A stretch of DNA of 55,519 bases, taken from the NCBI GenBank assembly GCA_937893795.1, contig CALCTH010000562.1:1-55519 (forward strand). The letters are read 5' to 3'. Under the pieces are notes generated by a model that searched no databases, was not told the origin of the DNA, and saw nothing but the letters and a program-made list of their open reading frames with translations. This DNA is from an uncultured Myxococcales bacterium. GTDB taxonomy: Bacteria > Myxococcota_A > Polyangia > Polyangiales > Houyiibacteriaceae. Shown here one piece after another: positions 47,109-55,445 of the stretch. Position numbers and translations under genes: made by a program. Positions within the stretch are counted from its first letter, which is position 1. Each line of letters opens with the position of its first letter.

Positions 47109-48899
47109 ATGCCCGTGCCCCACGCTCACCCCCCGACGCTCACCATCTTGCTCGCGGTCGCCCTGCTCGCCGCCTGCGGCGAGGACGCGGCTCCGCTCGA
47201 GCCCGAGGACACGCGCTGCGAGGCCCCGCCGCTCGTGCGCACGACTGCGGCGGGCGTCGACTTCGTGCGCACGCCGGACGCCTGCTTCGCGGCGCTCCCG
47301 GACTGGCCCTACGCGCCGCGCTACGTGGAGCTCGACGGCCTCCGGCAGGCCTACGTGGAGGAGGGTCCCGAGGACGGACCCGTCGTGCTGCTGCTCCACG
47401 GGCAGCCCTCCTGGTCGTACCTCTACCGGAAGATGATCCCCGTGCTCGCCGAGGCGGGATACCGGGTGATCGCGATGGACCACCTGGGGATGGGCCGCTC
47501 GGACAAGCCGGTGGACATCGGGGCCTACAGCTACCTCGGGCACGGTGCGCGGCTCCTCGGCTTCATGGACGCGCTCGCTCTCGAGGACATCCACCTCTTC
47601 GTGCAGGACTGGGGGAGCCTCGTCGGGCTCCGCGTGGCGGGGCTGAACCCCGAGCGCTTCGCGCGCATCGCCGTCGGCAACGGCGCGCTGCCCGTGGTCC
47701 CGGCGGGGACGGAGCTCATCGCGCCCATCGAGGACCCGGACACGCCGGCGGCGCTCATGAGTCCCTTCGCCGCGGTGCCGGATCAGCAGGTGCCGTTCTA
47801 CGAGGGCGAGGACGGCTGCGACCCCCGTTTCCCGGCGGGCGATTTCTCCGAGGGCTTCGGGACCTGGGCGACCTACGCGATGCGGGGCGAGGACTTCCGG
47901 CCGAGCGAGGTCCTCGAGGCGCTCACCTGGTTCCCGCTGCCCGATGACGAGGAGTTGGCCTACGACGCGCCCTACCCCTCGCGCAGCTACATGGCCGGCG
48001 TGCGCTCGTTTCCATCGCTCGTGAACGAGCTCGGCGGAGCGAACGAGGAGGCCTGGGCGGGCCTCACGTCCTTCACGCGGCCCTTCTACACCATCTGGGG
48101 TGCCAACGACGCGGGCAACCAGGGCTCCTGCGAGGCGCAGCAGATCTTCGTCGACAACGTGCCCGGCGCTCGGGGCGTGCCGCACACCCGTGTGCCCGAG
48201 GCGGGGCACTTCCTCCAGGACGACCAGGGCGCCTTCATCGCGGAGCAGCTCGTGGCGTTCTTTGGCTTTCGGCCCTTGAGAGCGACGCCGCCGCCCTTCC
48301 GCTATTGCGAGATCCTCCTGGTGAATGGTGGCCCCGAGGGCGTCGCCGCGGACGTATGGGGGACGCAGAACGTGAGCGAGTGCCCGGCCGAGAGCTGGGA
48401 CGCGCTCGACCCCGACGAGGTGGCGGCAGAGAGCGGAGCGCTGGCCGCGCTCTTCAACGGTCCGAGGATTTGGCTCGCGCCCGGCGTCTTCGGGGAGGCG
48501 ACGGCCTTTCCCTCTCCCGAGCGCCGCACCTTCGGAGATCTCGAGATGCGGCTCCTCGCGAGCCTCTCCCTCGACCCGTCGCAGCTCGACCCGACGGCCG
48601 GGTCGACGCCCTACACGGAGAGCGACGTCCGCCGAAACACGGTGTTCCGCTTCGAGGCGGGGGCCGAGATCTACGAGCTCGAGGCGCCGGGCGGGATGCG
48701 CTACGTGATGCAGTCGCTCTCGCAGATCGTGGACGCGGAGCTCGCGCTCGAGGACCTGCCGACGCTCGGCGCGCGCCTGAGCCTCCCCGAAGGCTGGACC
48801 TACCGCGCGCGGGTGCTGGACGAAGCCCTCACGCTGGTCGCCGACGGCCTGGCCGTGGTGATCCAGGACGAGCTGACGAACACGTACCAGCGTCTTTGA
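47109..48899 (+). CDS. haloalkane-dehalogenase-like lipoprotein with an extra C-terminal domain
   Basis: A 596-residue protein. The signal has lipobox L-A-A-C (Cys23). Residues about 70-380 are an alpha/beta-hydrolase fold of haloalkane dehalogenase type: H-G-Q-P-S-W (His97 at the oxyanion turn), nucleophile Asp167 in Q-D-W-G-S, putative catalytic acid Asp334 in G-A-N-D-A-G, and His367 in E-A-G-H-F-L-Q-D. The D-W after the Gln is typical of the halide-binding dehalogenases. Residues about 385-596 form a further domain with 'FRYCEILLV', E-C-P-A-E-S-W-D-A-L-D and N-G-P-R-I-W-L, which I do not know as part of this enzyme class. A GTG at 47115 with AGGAG six bases upstream is an equally good start. 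Confidence 0.85.
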   Translation: MPVPHAHPPTLTILLAVALLAACGEDAAPLEPEDTRCEAPPLVRTTAAGVDFVRTPDACFAALPDWPYAPRYVELDGLRQAYVEEGPEDGPVVLLLHGQPSWSYLYRKMIPVLAEAGYRVIAMDHLGMGRSDKPVDIGAYSYLGHGARLLGFMDALALEDIHLFVQDWGSLVGLRVAGLNPERFARIAVGNGALPVVPAGTELIAPIEDPDTPAALMSPFAAVPDQQVPFYEGEDGCDPRFPAGDFSEGFGTWATYAMRGEDFRPSEVLEALTWFPLPDDEELAYDAPYPSRSYMAGVRSFPSLVNELGGANEEAWAGLTSFTRPFYTIWGANDAGNQGSCEAQQIFVDNVPGARGVPHTRVPEAGHFLQDDQGAFIAEQLVAFFGFRPLRATPPPFRYCEILLVNGGPEGVAADVWGTQNVSECPAESWDALDPDEVAAESGALAALFNGPRIWLAPGVFGEATAFPSPERRTFGDLEMRLLASLSLDPSQLDPTAGSTPYTESDVRRNTVFRFEAGAEIYELEAPGGMRYVMQSLSQIVDAELALEDLPTLGARLSLPEGWTYRARVLDEALTLVADGLAVVIQDELTNTYQRL

Positions 48900-49012
48900 G
48901 GGCAGCGGGCCTAGGTCCTGGAAGGCGGGAACTCCGGGCGCGCACGAGGGCGCTCACCTCGCGGTGTATGCTCCGAGACCGAGGTCCGCGGCCTCGTGCC
49001 TTCGCGCGCATC

Positions 49013-50332
49013 ATGTCGAGCTCGTCCTGGAAGCGTCTCTTTCCGCCGGAGGAGCGGTTGCGTCGGCTCAAGGAATGGGACGCGCACGTCCGGCAGCAGG
49101 CGGGACGTACCTTCGTCTACGCGGGCTGGTGGTTCGTCGGCGGGCTCGGTCTCGGCTTCCTTGCGGACGTGCTCTTTCTGGGCGCGGACGATCCCGTGTG
49201 GATCCCGCGCGTGGGCGTGCTCGCGCAGATCGGCGTGCTGCTCGCGGGCATCGCCATGTTCCGCGTGTCGGCCACCGTCCGTGCCCATCCGCACCCGCTC
49301 TGCACGCTCTTCTCCGCGGTCGTCGCAGGGATCGGCGGCGTGGTGCTCGGGTCCCTCGGGGGCATGGACGGGCCGTACTTCTACGTCAGCTACCTGCTCT
49401 CGGCGACGGCCCTCGGGCTGCCCGCACACCTCGGCTGGCGCATCGGCTTCAACCTCGCCCTGCTCGCCGCCTTCTTCGCGACCTTCTTCGGTCTCCACCC
49501 GGAGCACGCCAACGTCCCGCATGCGCACGTTGCCTGGCTGCACCTGACCTGCATGAGCGTCGGCACGATCGTCTTCGGGCACGTGCTCCACCTGCAGGCT
49601 CGGGAGCTCTTCATGCACCGGGCGGCCGCCGAGCAGCGCGGCGACGCGCTCGTCGAAGAGGTGGCGCTCCGCACCGAGCGCCTCGTCGCGGTGACGGAGC
49701 GCGCCGAGCGCGTTCGCGAGGAGGAGCGCCAGGACATCGCCCGGCTCCTCCATGACGACATGGCGCAGCTCATCGTCAGCGCGCGCATCAACCTGGAGCA
49801 CCTCGAGCGCAGCGTGGACGCGGACCACGCGCGTGCGGACGTGCGCTCGCTGCGCCAGGTGGTCTCGCAGATGGAGCATTCGACGCGGAGCGTGGTCGGT
49901 GGCCTGCGCGCCGCGGAGCTGCCCTTCGAGGTGGCCGCGGAGGACCTGGTGGAGGCCTTTCGCGCCCTCGGCGAGCTCGCGATCACCTTGGAGCTCGATT
50001 GTGCGCACTCGGAGCCGGCGCGACCGGTGCGACACGCGGCCCTGCGCACGATTCAGGAGAGCCTCTCGAACGTGCTGAAGCACGCCGACGCGAAGCGCGC
50101 GACGGTCCGGGTGACGCAAAGCGGGGGCACGCTGATCGTCTCGGTGACCGACGACGGCCGTGGCCTCGACCCGGCGCGAAGGGCCGAGGGCTTCGGCCTC
50201 GAGGGAATGCGGGAGCGCGCGAGCTCGCTAGGGGGGTCGCTCTCGCTCTCGGCCGCGACGCCGCGCGGTACGGAGGTGCGCGTGGCCCTCCCGCTTCGGG
50301 CGCCGTCCGGCTCCCTGGGGTTCAGCGGGTGA
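49013..50332 (+). CDS. membrane sensor histidine kinase, NarL/HisKA_3 type
   Basis: A 439-residue protein. Residues about 25-200 contain about five to six hydrophobic helices. A coiled coil leads to E-R-Q-D-I-A-R-L-L-H-D-D-M-A-Q with phosphoacceptor His247, the HisKA_3 form H-(D/E)-x-x-(A/Q). The HATPase_c domain (about 340-430) has N-box 'ESLSNVLKHADAK', D-D-G-R-G-L and 'GFGLEGMRERA', with the NarX-type G-L-x-G-M-R-E-R. The ATG at 49013 is chosen; an in-frame ATG at 48968 is possible. The stop TGA overlaps the GTG start of the LuxR-type regulator, so the pair forms a two-component system. The signal is unknown. Confidence 0.9.
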   Translation: MSSSSWKRLFPPEERLRRLKEWDAHVRQQAGRTFVYAGWWFVGGLGLGFLADVLFLGADDPVWIPRVGVLAQIGVLLAGIAMFRVSATVRAHPHPLCTLFSAVVAGIGGVVLGSLGGMDGPYFYVSYLLSATALGLPAHLGWRIGFNLALLAAFFATFFGLHPEHANVPHAHVAWLHLTCMSVGTIVFGHVLHLQARELFMHRAAAEQRGDALVEEVALRTERLVAVTERAERVREEERQDIARLLHDDMAQLIVSARINLEHLERSVDADHARADVRSLRQVVSQMEHSTRSVVGGLRAAELPFEVAAEDLVEAFRALGELAITLELDCAHSEPARPVRHAALRTIQESLSNVLKHADAKRATVRVTQSGGTLIVSVTDDGRGLDPARRAEGFGLEGMRERASSLGGSLSLSAATPRGTEVRVALPLRAPSGSLGFSG

Positions 50333-50937
50333 TTCGTGTCTTCCTCGCCGATGACCACCCCGTCGTCCTTCAGGGCGTGAAGCGCGTTCTCGACCTCGAG
50401 GCGGACCTCGAGGTCGTGGGCGTCGCCGAGCGCGCCTACGCCCTCGCGGCGCGCGTGCAGGAGACCGGCGCGGACGTGCTGGTGCTCGACCTGGACATGC
50501 CCGGCATGGGTGGCGCGCGCACGCTCCGGAGGCTCGCGGCGGCCGGCGTCTCCGTGGTGGTCTTCAGCCACTACCCCGAGGGCGTCGTGCGTACCGACCT
50601 CCTCGCGGCCGGCGCCCGCGCCGTGGTCAGCAAGGAACGGGACCTCGCCTATCTGGCCGCGGTGCTCCGGGAGGTGGCCGCGGGCCGTGCCCCGGCGCCC
50701 GAGTCGCCGCCCGAGCTGCCGCCGCTCAGCGCGCGCGAACGTCAGGTCTTCGATGGCATCGCCCGAGGCATGCCGCTCAAGGCCCTCGCCGCGGAGCTGA
50801 ACCTCTCGATCAGCACCGTGCACACCTACGCGCTCCGCGTGCGCGAGAAGCTGAACGTGGCCACCAACGCGGATATCGGTCGCTACGCGGACCGCATGGG
50901 CCTCTCGCTCATCGGCTCGCGCGGCGAGCCCTCCTAG
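50329..50937 (+). CDS. LuxR/NarL-type response regulator
   Basis: A 202-residue protein starting at GTG that overlaps the kinase stop. The receiver domain (about 1-120) has A-D-D-H-P at the N-terminus, phosphoacceptor Asp54 in L-V-L-D-L-D-M-P-G-M-G-G, a Ser/Thr position in 'VVVFSHYPEG' and Lys in V-S-K-E-R. The HTH domain at about 138-195 has the LuxR pattern L-S-A-R-E-R-Q-V-F then 'LKALAAELNLSISTVHTYALRVREKL'. It is the cognate regulator of the adjacent NarL-type kinase, probably a transcription activator. A 12-bp hairpin follows the stop. Confidence 0.92.
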   Translation: MIRVFLADDHPVVLQGVKRVLDLEADLEVVGVAERAYALAARVQETGADVLVLDLDMPGMGGARTLRRLAAAGVSVVVFSHYPEGVVRTDLLAAGARAVVSKERDLAYLAAVLREVAAGRAPAPESPPELPPLSARERQVFDGIARGMPLKALAAELNLSISTVHTYALRVREKLNVATNADIGRYADRMGLSLIGSRGEPS

Positions 50938-50958
50938 GCGCTCCGCGCGCTGCGGCGC

Positions 50959-50990
50959 CGCCGCGTGTAGCGAAAGCACTACACGCGGCG
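50959..50990 (+). terminator. perfect 12-bp hairpin after the two-component operon
   Basis: Arms 50959-50970 and 50979-50990 (CGCCGCGTGTAG and its exact complement) with an 8-nt loop. There is no T-tract, so it is a stem-loop terminator or attenuator candidate; it lies 90 bp before the next ATG. Confidence 0.5.
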
Positions 50991-51080
50991 ATGGATGCAT
51001 CGGCGTAGCGTGGCGTCCTGGGAGTACGGCGCTGCATGGCGCCGCTCACGGCCGCGCGACCGGCCCAGGAGGCAGCGACG

Positions 51081-53225
51081 ATGACGAAGAGGATGCGAAG
51101 GGGAGGGCGTATGGCTTTGGCCGCGCTGCTCGTGGGGAGCGCGTTGAGCGCGGGCGCCGCAGAGGCTCAGAACGTCCGCCTGGAGGCCTGGATGACCGAG
51201 ATGAGCGGAACGCTCGGCGGCGTCCCGCTCAACCGCATCGCCATGCCCGGAAGCCACGACGCGGGCACCTACCGCATTCACCGGAGCCCGGGATGGTCAG
51301 GTGGAAGGAACAGCGCCTGGCTGACCCGGCTCATGCGCTCGATCTCCGGCAACCCCTTCGAGGCGCAGCTCGTCGCGGGACTCTCCCGTGCACGCCAGGA
51401 GAGCGCGCTCAACGACGTGCAGGGTGCGCTCTGGGCGACGCAGAGCCAATCGATCGTTCGGCAGCTCGAGCTTGGCGTCCGCTACTTCGACTTCCGCGTG
51501 AGCTGGGATCCGGAGCAGCGAGCGTGGTTCCTCTATCACGGGACCTGGGTAGAGGCCGACGAGGCCTACTTCGGCCCCATGAGCCACTCGCTCGAGAGCG
51601 AGCTCCCGGGCATCGCGCGCTTCGCGGCGACCCATCCCGGGGAGGTGTTCGTCCTCCACCTTCGCAAGCTCAACGGCGGGGGGCGGGCTGAGCGCGTGGC
51701 GCTCTACCGTCGCTTCGACCAGCTCTTCCGTTCGAACGGTCGTTCGCGGCTGGCCCCGGGAGGGGACGGCGGGCTCTCGCCGTCGAGCCGGCTCCAGGAG
51801 TTCGTCGAGGCCGGCACGAACGTCGTCCTCCTCGACGACTATGGCACGCTCTCCGAGGCCGCGCGCGCGGTCACGGGCTCCATGCCGCAGCCGCGCATCT
51901 GGGGCCCGGCCTCCAGCTTCACCGCCGGCGTGAACGACTCGAACGGCTACGTGAACGCGCCGAGCTTCCGGGCGATCCTCGACCAGGTCGAGCGCACGCT
52001 GGGGGCGCGGGAGATGGCACCGGAGCCGACGACGTTCCAGGTCACGCCGGTCTTTCCGCCGGCCAACAACCTCAAGTATTGGGCGTCGGCGATCTACGAG
52101 CGCTACGTGCGGCGCCTGCCTGGCGGGAACGAGGTCAATCGCCTGCTTCAAAGCGTGCGCGTGAGCTGCCCCGGGGGGAGCCTCCCGGACCTCGCCACGG
52201 GCCAGTGCTTCCGCTGCCCGGGAGGCTTCGACCGGAACCCGCTGGTGGCGCCGAACGCGGACGGCGCGTGCACCCAGCCGCCGCGGGAGGAGCAGCGGGC
52301 CGGCGTCCCCCGCGGGGCACCCACGGGCCTCCTCCGCACCGATTGCCCGCGTGGCGCGATCCTGAACATCGCGGACGCGCGCTGCTATGCCTGCCCCTCG
52401 GGCTTCGCGAAGAACAACCTGCAGACGGACATGCGGCAGGGGAACGCCTGCCTCCGCCACTCCCTCGGCTCGACGCGCGCCGCGGAGCCCGTGGGGCGGG
52501 CGCGGGGCATCGGCTCGGACCGCTACTTCGACCCGCAGGCGTCGTTCCTGACCATCGGCCGGGGCCTCAACGGGGCGCTGATGCGTCGGCTGGGGCGCTG
52601 GTCGGCGAACGAGTCGCTGCGCTCACGGCTCAACGTGCTCATGGTGGACAACGTCGCCATGGCCCGAGAGCCCGGCGACACGCGGGTGGATCCGAGCCTC
52701 ATGCAGGCCATCGTGGCGATGAACCGCGGCACCGTCGCGCCGGCGCCGCCGCCGCTTCGCGTGGCGACGGAGCCGGGGAGCGGACCCGCGCGAACGAACC
52801 GGCTGATCATCGGCCAGAACGAGGCGAACTATGGCCGGCACCGGCTCGTCGGAGGGTTCACGCCGGACCCGCACACCATCGGGAACGTGCGGAGTGGGGG
52901 CAGCGAGGACGTGGCGACCATGGGCCTTCCGCCCAACTGCCGCGGTTTCGCGACGCGCCAGCCGGACGTCGTGCTCGACTATTCGCAGGCGCGGGGCTTT
53001 TTGCGCTTCTACGTGCAGGCCGAGGGGGACACGGTGCTCGTCATCAACGACGCCCGCGGCAACTGGCACTGCAACGACGACACGGCGGGCCGGAACCCGC
53101 AGGTGGACATCCGGAACCCGCCCGCCGGCCACTACGACATCTGGGTCGCGAGCTACGCGCGGGGGCAGAACACGACGGGGACGCTCCACATCACCGAGCT
53201 CACGAGCCGGAGCGTCCAGCCTTAG
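51081..53225 (+). CDS. secreted PI-PLC-like phosphodiesterase with C-terminal beta domain
   Basis: A 714-residue protein. The ATG at 51081 has GGAGG at a good distance and begins a signal sequence ending near A-E-A-Q. Residues about 35-330 look like a phosphatidylinositol-specific phospholipase C fold: M-P-G-S-H-D-A-G-T (His59), 'YFDFRVSW' and L-Y-H-G-T-W (His153), the two His usual in catalysis. The end of the barrel is 'LLDDYG' and later strands. A middle Cys-rich segment (about 360-470) has 'CPGGSLPDLATGQCFRCPGGF', and a second I-L-M-V-D-N-like strand follows near residue 530. About residues 610-714 is a beta domain with 'DTVLVINDARGNWHCNDD' and Y-D-I-W-V-A-S-Y. Release of phospholipid headgroups is inferred; the substrate is unknown. 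Confidence 0.78.
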   Translation: MTKRMRRGGRMALAALLVGSALSAGAAEAQNVRLEAWMTEMSGTLGGVPLNRIAMPGSHDAGTYRIHRSPGWSGGRNSAWLTRLMRSISGNPFEAQLVAGLSRARQESALNDVQGALWATQSQSIVRQLELGVRYFDFRVSWDPEQRAWFLYHGTWVEADEAYFGPMSHSLESELPGIARFAATHPGEVFVLHLRKLNGGGRAERVALYRRFDQLFRSNGRSRLAPGGDGGLSPSSRLQEFVEAGTNVVLLDDYGTLSEAARAVTGSMPQPRIWGPASSFTAGVNDSNGYVNAPSFRAILDQVERTLGAREMAPEPTTFQVTPVFPPANNLKYWASAIYERYVRRLPGGNEVNRLLQSVRVSCPGGSLPDLATGQCFRCPGGFDRNPLVAPNADGACTQPPREEQRAGVPRGAPTGLLRTDCPRGAILNIADARCYACPSGFAKNNLQTDMRQGNACLRHSLGSTRAAEPVGRARGIGSDRYFDPQASFLTIGRGLNGALMRRLGRWSANESLRSRLNVLMVDNVAMAREPGDTRVDPSLMQAIVAMNRGTVAPAPPPLRVATEPGSGPARTNRLIIGQNEANYGRHRLVGGFTPDPHTIGNVRSGGSEDVATMGLPPNCRGFATRQPDVVLDYSQARGFLRFYVQAEGDTVLVINDARGNWHCNDDTAGRNPQVDIRNPPAGHYDIWVASYARGQNTTGTLHITELTSRSVQP

Positions 53226-53435
53226 GCCATGCGGCGGCACCTGGGGACAACACCTCGCAGACCCAATCCGCGCGAGCCTCCGGGCCGGGGTGGACATCGA
53301 GGGAGAGTATCGCTCGGGTCGGAACCACGAGTGGCGGGGCGACGAGCCGAGCGCTCGTGGTCTGGGCGCCGGCGGGCGCGCACCGAAGGCTCCGAGGTCA
53401 GGGCCTCATCGCCGGCACGGCGGTCATGAACAGCG

Positions 53436-54140
53436 TCACCCGCAGCGGCCGGCGGTGCACGTGCGTCCAGCGCCGCAATGCGCATTGGTGACGCACTCGA
53501 CGCACATGCCGCGGCTGCAGCGGCCGGTGGCGCACGCCCCTTCGGGGCAGGGCTGACCGACGGTCGCCGTCGTGTCGTTGCAGGCGCCCTCGAAGCAATG
53601 GCGACCCGGGCCGCAGTGCGCGCTGGTGACGCACTCGACGCACATGCCGCGGCTGCAGCGGCCGGTCGCGCAGGCGCCCTCGGGGCAGGGCTGACCGACG
53701 GTCGCCGTCGTGTCGTTGCAGGCGCCCTCGAAGCAGTGGCGACCCGGGCCGCAGTGCGCGCTCGTGACGCACTCGACGCACGTGCCCTGGCTGCAGCGGC
53801 CGGCGGCGCAGGCGCCCTGCGGACACGGCTGGCCGATCGCGGCCGTGGTCTGATAGCAGGCAGCCTCGAAGCAGTGCCGGCCTTGGCCGCAATGCGCGTT
53901 CGTGACGCAGGCGACGCACATGCCGTTCGAGCAGCGGCCGCCCTTGCATTCGCGGGCGTCGGCGCAGCCTTCGCTGGCGTCGCGCTGGTCCTTGCAACTC
54001 CCCTCGTCGCAGTACTTCAGGTCGCCACAGCCGGAACCACAGCCGACGCCGCTCGCGTTGGCGGCCGGGACCTCGCTCGTCGTCGTCGGGCCGCAGCCGA
54101 GAGCGAGGGCGAAAAGGGCGACGAAGCGAAGCGCGTTCAT
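53436..54140 (-). CDS. lipoprotein with tandem Cys-rich repeats
   Basis: A 234-residue protein with lipobox A-L-G-C (Cys16). After about 30 residues it is almost entirely Cys-rich modules of 46 residues. The repeat unit reads like C-V-E-C-V-T-S-A-H-C-G-P-G-R-H-C-F-E-G-A-C, then Q-P-C-P-E-G-A-C-A-T-G-R-C-S-R-G. Two central units are nearly identical at the DNA level. The modules resemble small disulfide-bonded extracellular repeats; I see no known ligand or enzyme motif. The protein ends with a partial unit (C-G-A-G-R-T-C-T-A-G-R-C-G). The 5' end faces the Uma2 remnant and the 3' end lies about 210 bp from the PI-PLC-like gene. Confidence 0.78.
   Translation of the reverse strand: MNALRFVALFALALGCGPTTTSEVPAANASGVGCGSGCGDLKYCDEGSCKDQRDASEGCADARECKGGRCSNGMCVACVTNAHCGQGRHCFEAACYQTTAAIGQPCPQGACAAGRCSQGTCVECVTSAHCGPGRHCFEGACNDTTATVGQPCPEGACATGRCSRGMCVECVTSAHCGPGRHCFEGACNDTTATVGQPCPEGACATGRCSRGMCVECVTNAHCGAGRTCTAGRCG
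53490..53919 (-). repeat. tandem 138-bp coding repeats
   Basis: A block beginning 'gacgca' recurs with exactly 138-bp spacing at 53490, 53628, 53766 and 53904. The copies starting at 53490 and 53628 are nearly identical over their whole length; later copies diverge more. Period equals 46 codons. Confidence 0.8.
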
Positions 54141-54148
54141 GCGCGGAG

Positions 54149-54480
54149 GGGTACCACCTCTCGGCTTGGAAGCGCGAACGGCTGCCCGAGCCGTGGGATA
54201 CGCGGCCCATCGACGTCCGGCCCGACGGGGTCTGCGAACTCCTGTCTCCGTCGACCCAGCGCCACGATCGCCTGACGAAGGCGAAGCTCTACCCGCGAGG
54301 CGAGCCTTCCCGCGATGTGGCTGATCGACCCGGAGGCGCGCGTGCTGGAGGCCTTCGCGCTGGAGCGGGCCGGTGGGTCGAGGTCGGCCGCTGTGGCGAC
54401 GAAGACGCCGCTCGCATTCCTCCGTTCGAAGCGATCGAGCTCGAGGTCGGGCGCCTCGTTCCGCCGGAGCGAGCGAGCCG
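54149..54480 (+). pseudogene. decayed Uma2-family (DUF820) gene
   Basis: Pieces of a Uma2-family endonuclease-like protein lie in two frames. Frame 2 reads 'WKRERLPEPWDTRPIDVRPD', G-V-C-E-L-L-S-P-S-T and D-R-L-T-K-A-K-L-Y up to about 54305. Frame 3 then reads W-L-I-D-P-E-A-R-V-L-E-A-F-A-L-E to about 54370, and frame 2 resumes with 'GRWVEVGRCGDEDAARIPPF' and 'EAIELEVGRLVPPE'. All pieces match the order of the family's C-terminal two thirds (P-D-x-V-C-E, S-P-S-T, D-R-x-x-K, W-x-x-D-P). The N-terminal part is missing; the sequence joins the start of the opposite-strand lipoprotein. Two opposing indels therefore split it. Confidence 0.7.
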
Positions 54481-54648
54481 TGCGCGGCGTCGACGCGCCT
54501 TGGCGAAGGGTCGCGCTTCGGCGTCTAGGTCGCTCCTTCTCTCCTCGGGGTCGGCGCGCCCGACGGACGACGCCCCCACCCCGCCGGCGTGATCGGGCCG
54601 ACGGGGCAGGGGCGAGCCCAAACAAAAAGGAGGGACTGACCAGGCGTG

Positions 54649-55380
54649 TCAGGCGTCGATCACCTCCTCTCGGTTGGGAGCCTCGGCGCCGTTGGCGGGC
54701 GCCGGTGTGGGCTCTTCGCGCGGTGCGGGTCGGCCGGTGCGTCGGAAGCCCATGAGGCGGAGGAGGCGCTTGTCGCTGATCACCGCGCGGGCGATGGCCG
54801 ACCACTGGAGGTACCAGCGCCACACGGCTTCTTCGGCCGCCTCGAGGCGCTCGCGGTCGACGGCGGGGGCGGCTTCGGCGGGCTCGGCGACCATGCGGAG
54901 CTTGGTCACGAGCGCGTCAGCGAAGGCGAGCTCTTCGTCGTCCAGGCCGCGCTCCATGAGGAGCGCGCGGGCGGCGCCACCATCGTCGCCGACCGCCGGG
55001 TCGGTCTCGAGCGCGCGGACGCGCGCGATGAACTTCTGCACGCTGAAGACGACCTGGGAGCCGCTGGTCTGCCGGAGGTTCTGGAAGACGTAGGCCTCGA
55101 CCGCGGGGTAGGCGTACTGCAGCGTCGCCCGCGCGATGGGGAACCAGCGGTTCTCCCACCGGTCGAGGCGCACGAGCTCTTCCGGGCTCGCGACGCGAGG
55201 CACGGCCCGGTCGAGGCGCCCGTCGGAGAGCGCGCGGAGGCGGTTCCACCCTTCGTCCGCATCGCGCTCCGTGAACCCGTGCTGCACGAGCGCGCGGCTC
55301 ACGTGGGCGTTGCTCATGCTCAGGAGGAACTTGAGCACCCGGTCGGCTTTGTCGCCGACGCTCAATCTGGCCACTTTCAC
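54649..55380 (-). CDS. unrecognised conserved-looking protein
   Basis: A 243-residue protein starting at GTG 55380, preceded by an A/G-rich 'agagaagaa' ribosome-binding region; upstream in-frame residues look non-coding. It is predominantly helical, with 'KADRVLKFLLSMSNAHVSRALVQHGF' near the start (a DNA-binding-like or scaffold helix pair) and 'AVWRWYLQWSAIARAVI' near the end, and a Pro/Ala-rich tail. No family motif is recognised and no signal peptide or membrane helix is obvious, so a cytosolic location is inferred. The 140 bp upstream to the window edge contain an A8 tract at 55461-55468. Confidence 0.6.
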   Translation of the reverse strand: MKVARLSVGDKADRVLKFLLSMSNAHVSRALVQHGFTERDADEGWNRLRALSDGRLDRAVPRVASPEELVRLDRWENRWFPIARATLQYAYPAVEAYVFQNLRQTSGSQVVFSVQKFIARVRALETDPAVGDDGGAARALLMERGLDDEELAFADALVTKLRMVAEPAEAAPAVDRERLEAAEEAVWRWYLQWSAIARAVISDKRLLRLMGFRRTGRPAPREEPTPAPANGAEAPNREEVIDA

Positions 55381-55445
55381 TTCTTCTCTTTCCGACCTCC
55401 CATCAGCGGGGGTCGGGGGCGTGTCTCGGGGGTCGCGGCTCGCAG

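Noticed and set aside
53226-53435. Gap between the PI-PLC-like gene and the repeat lipoprotein as a possible small gene
   Set aside because: No start with a ribosome-binding site or recognisable motif was found in either strand; it is simply the convergent gap.
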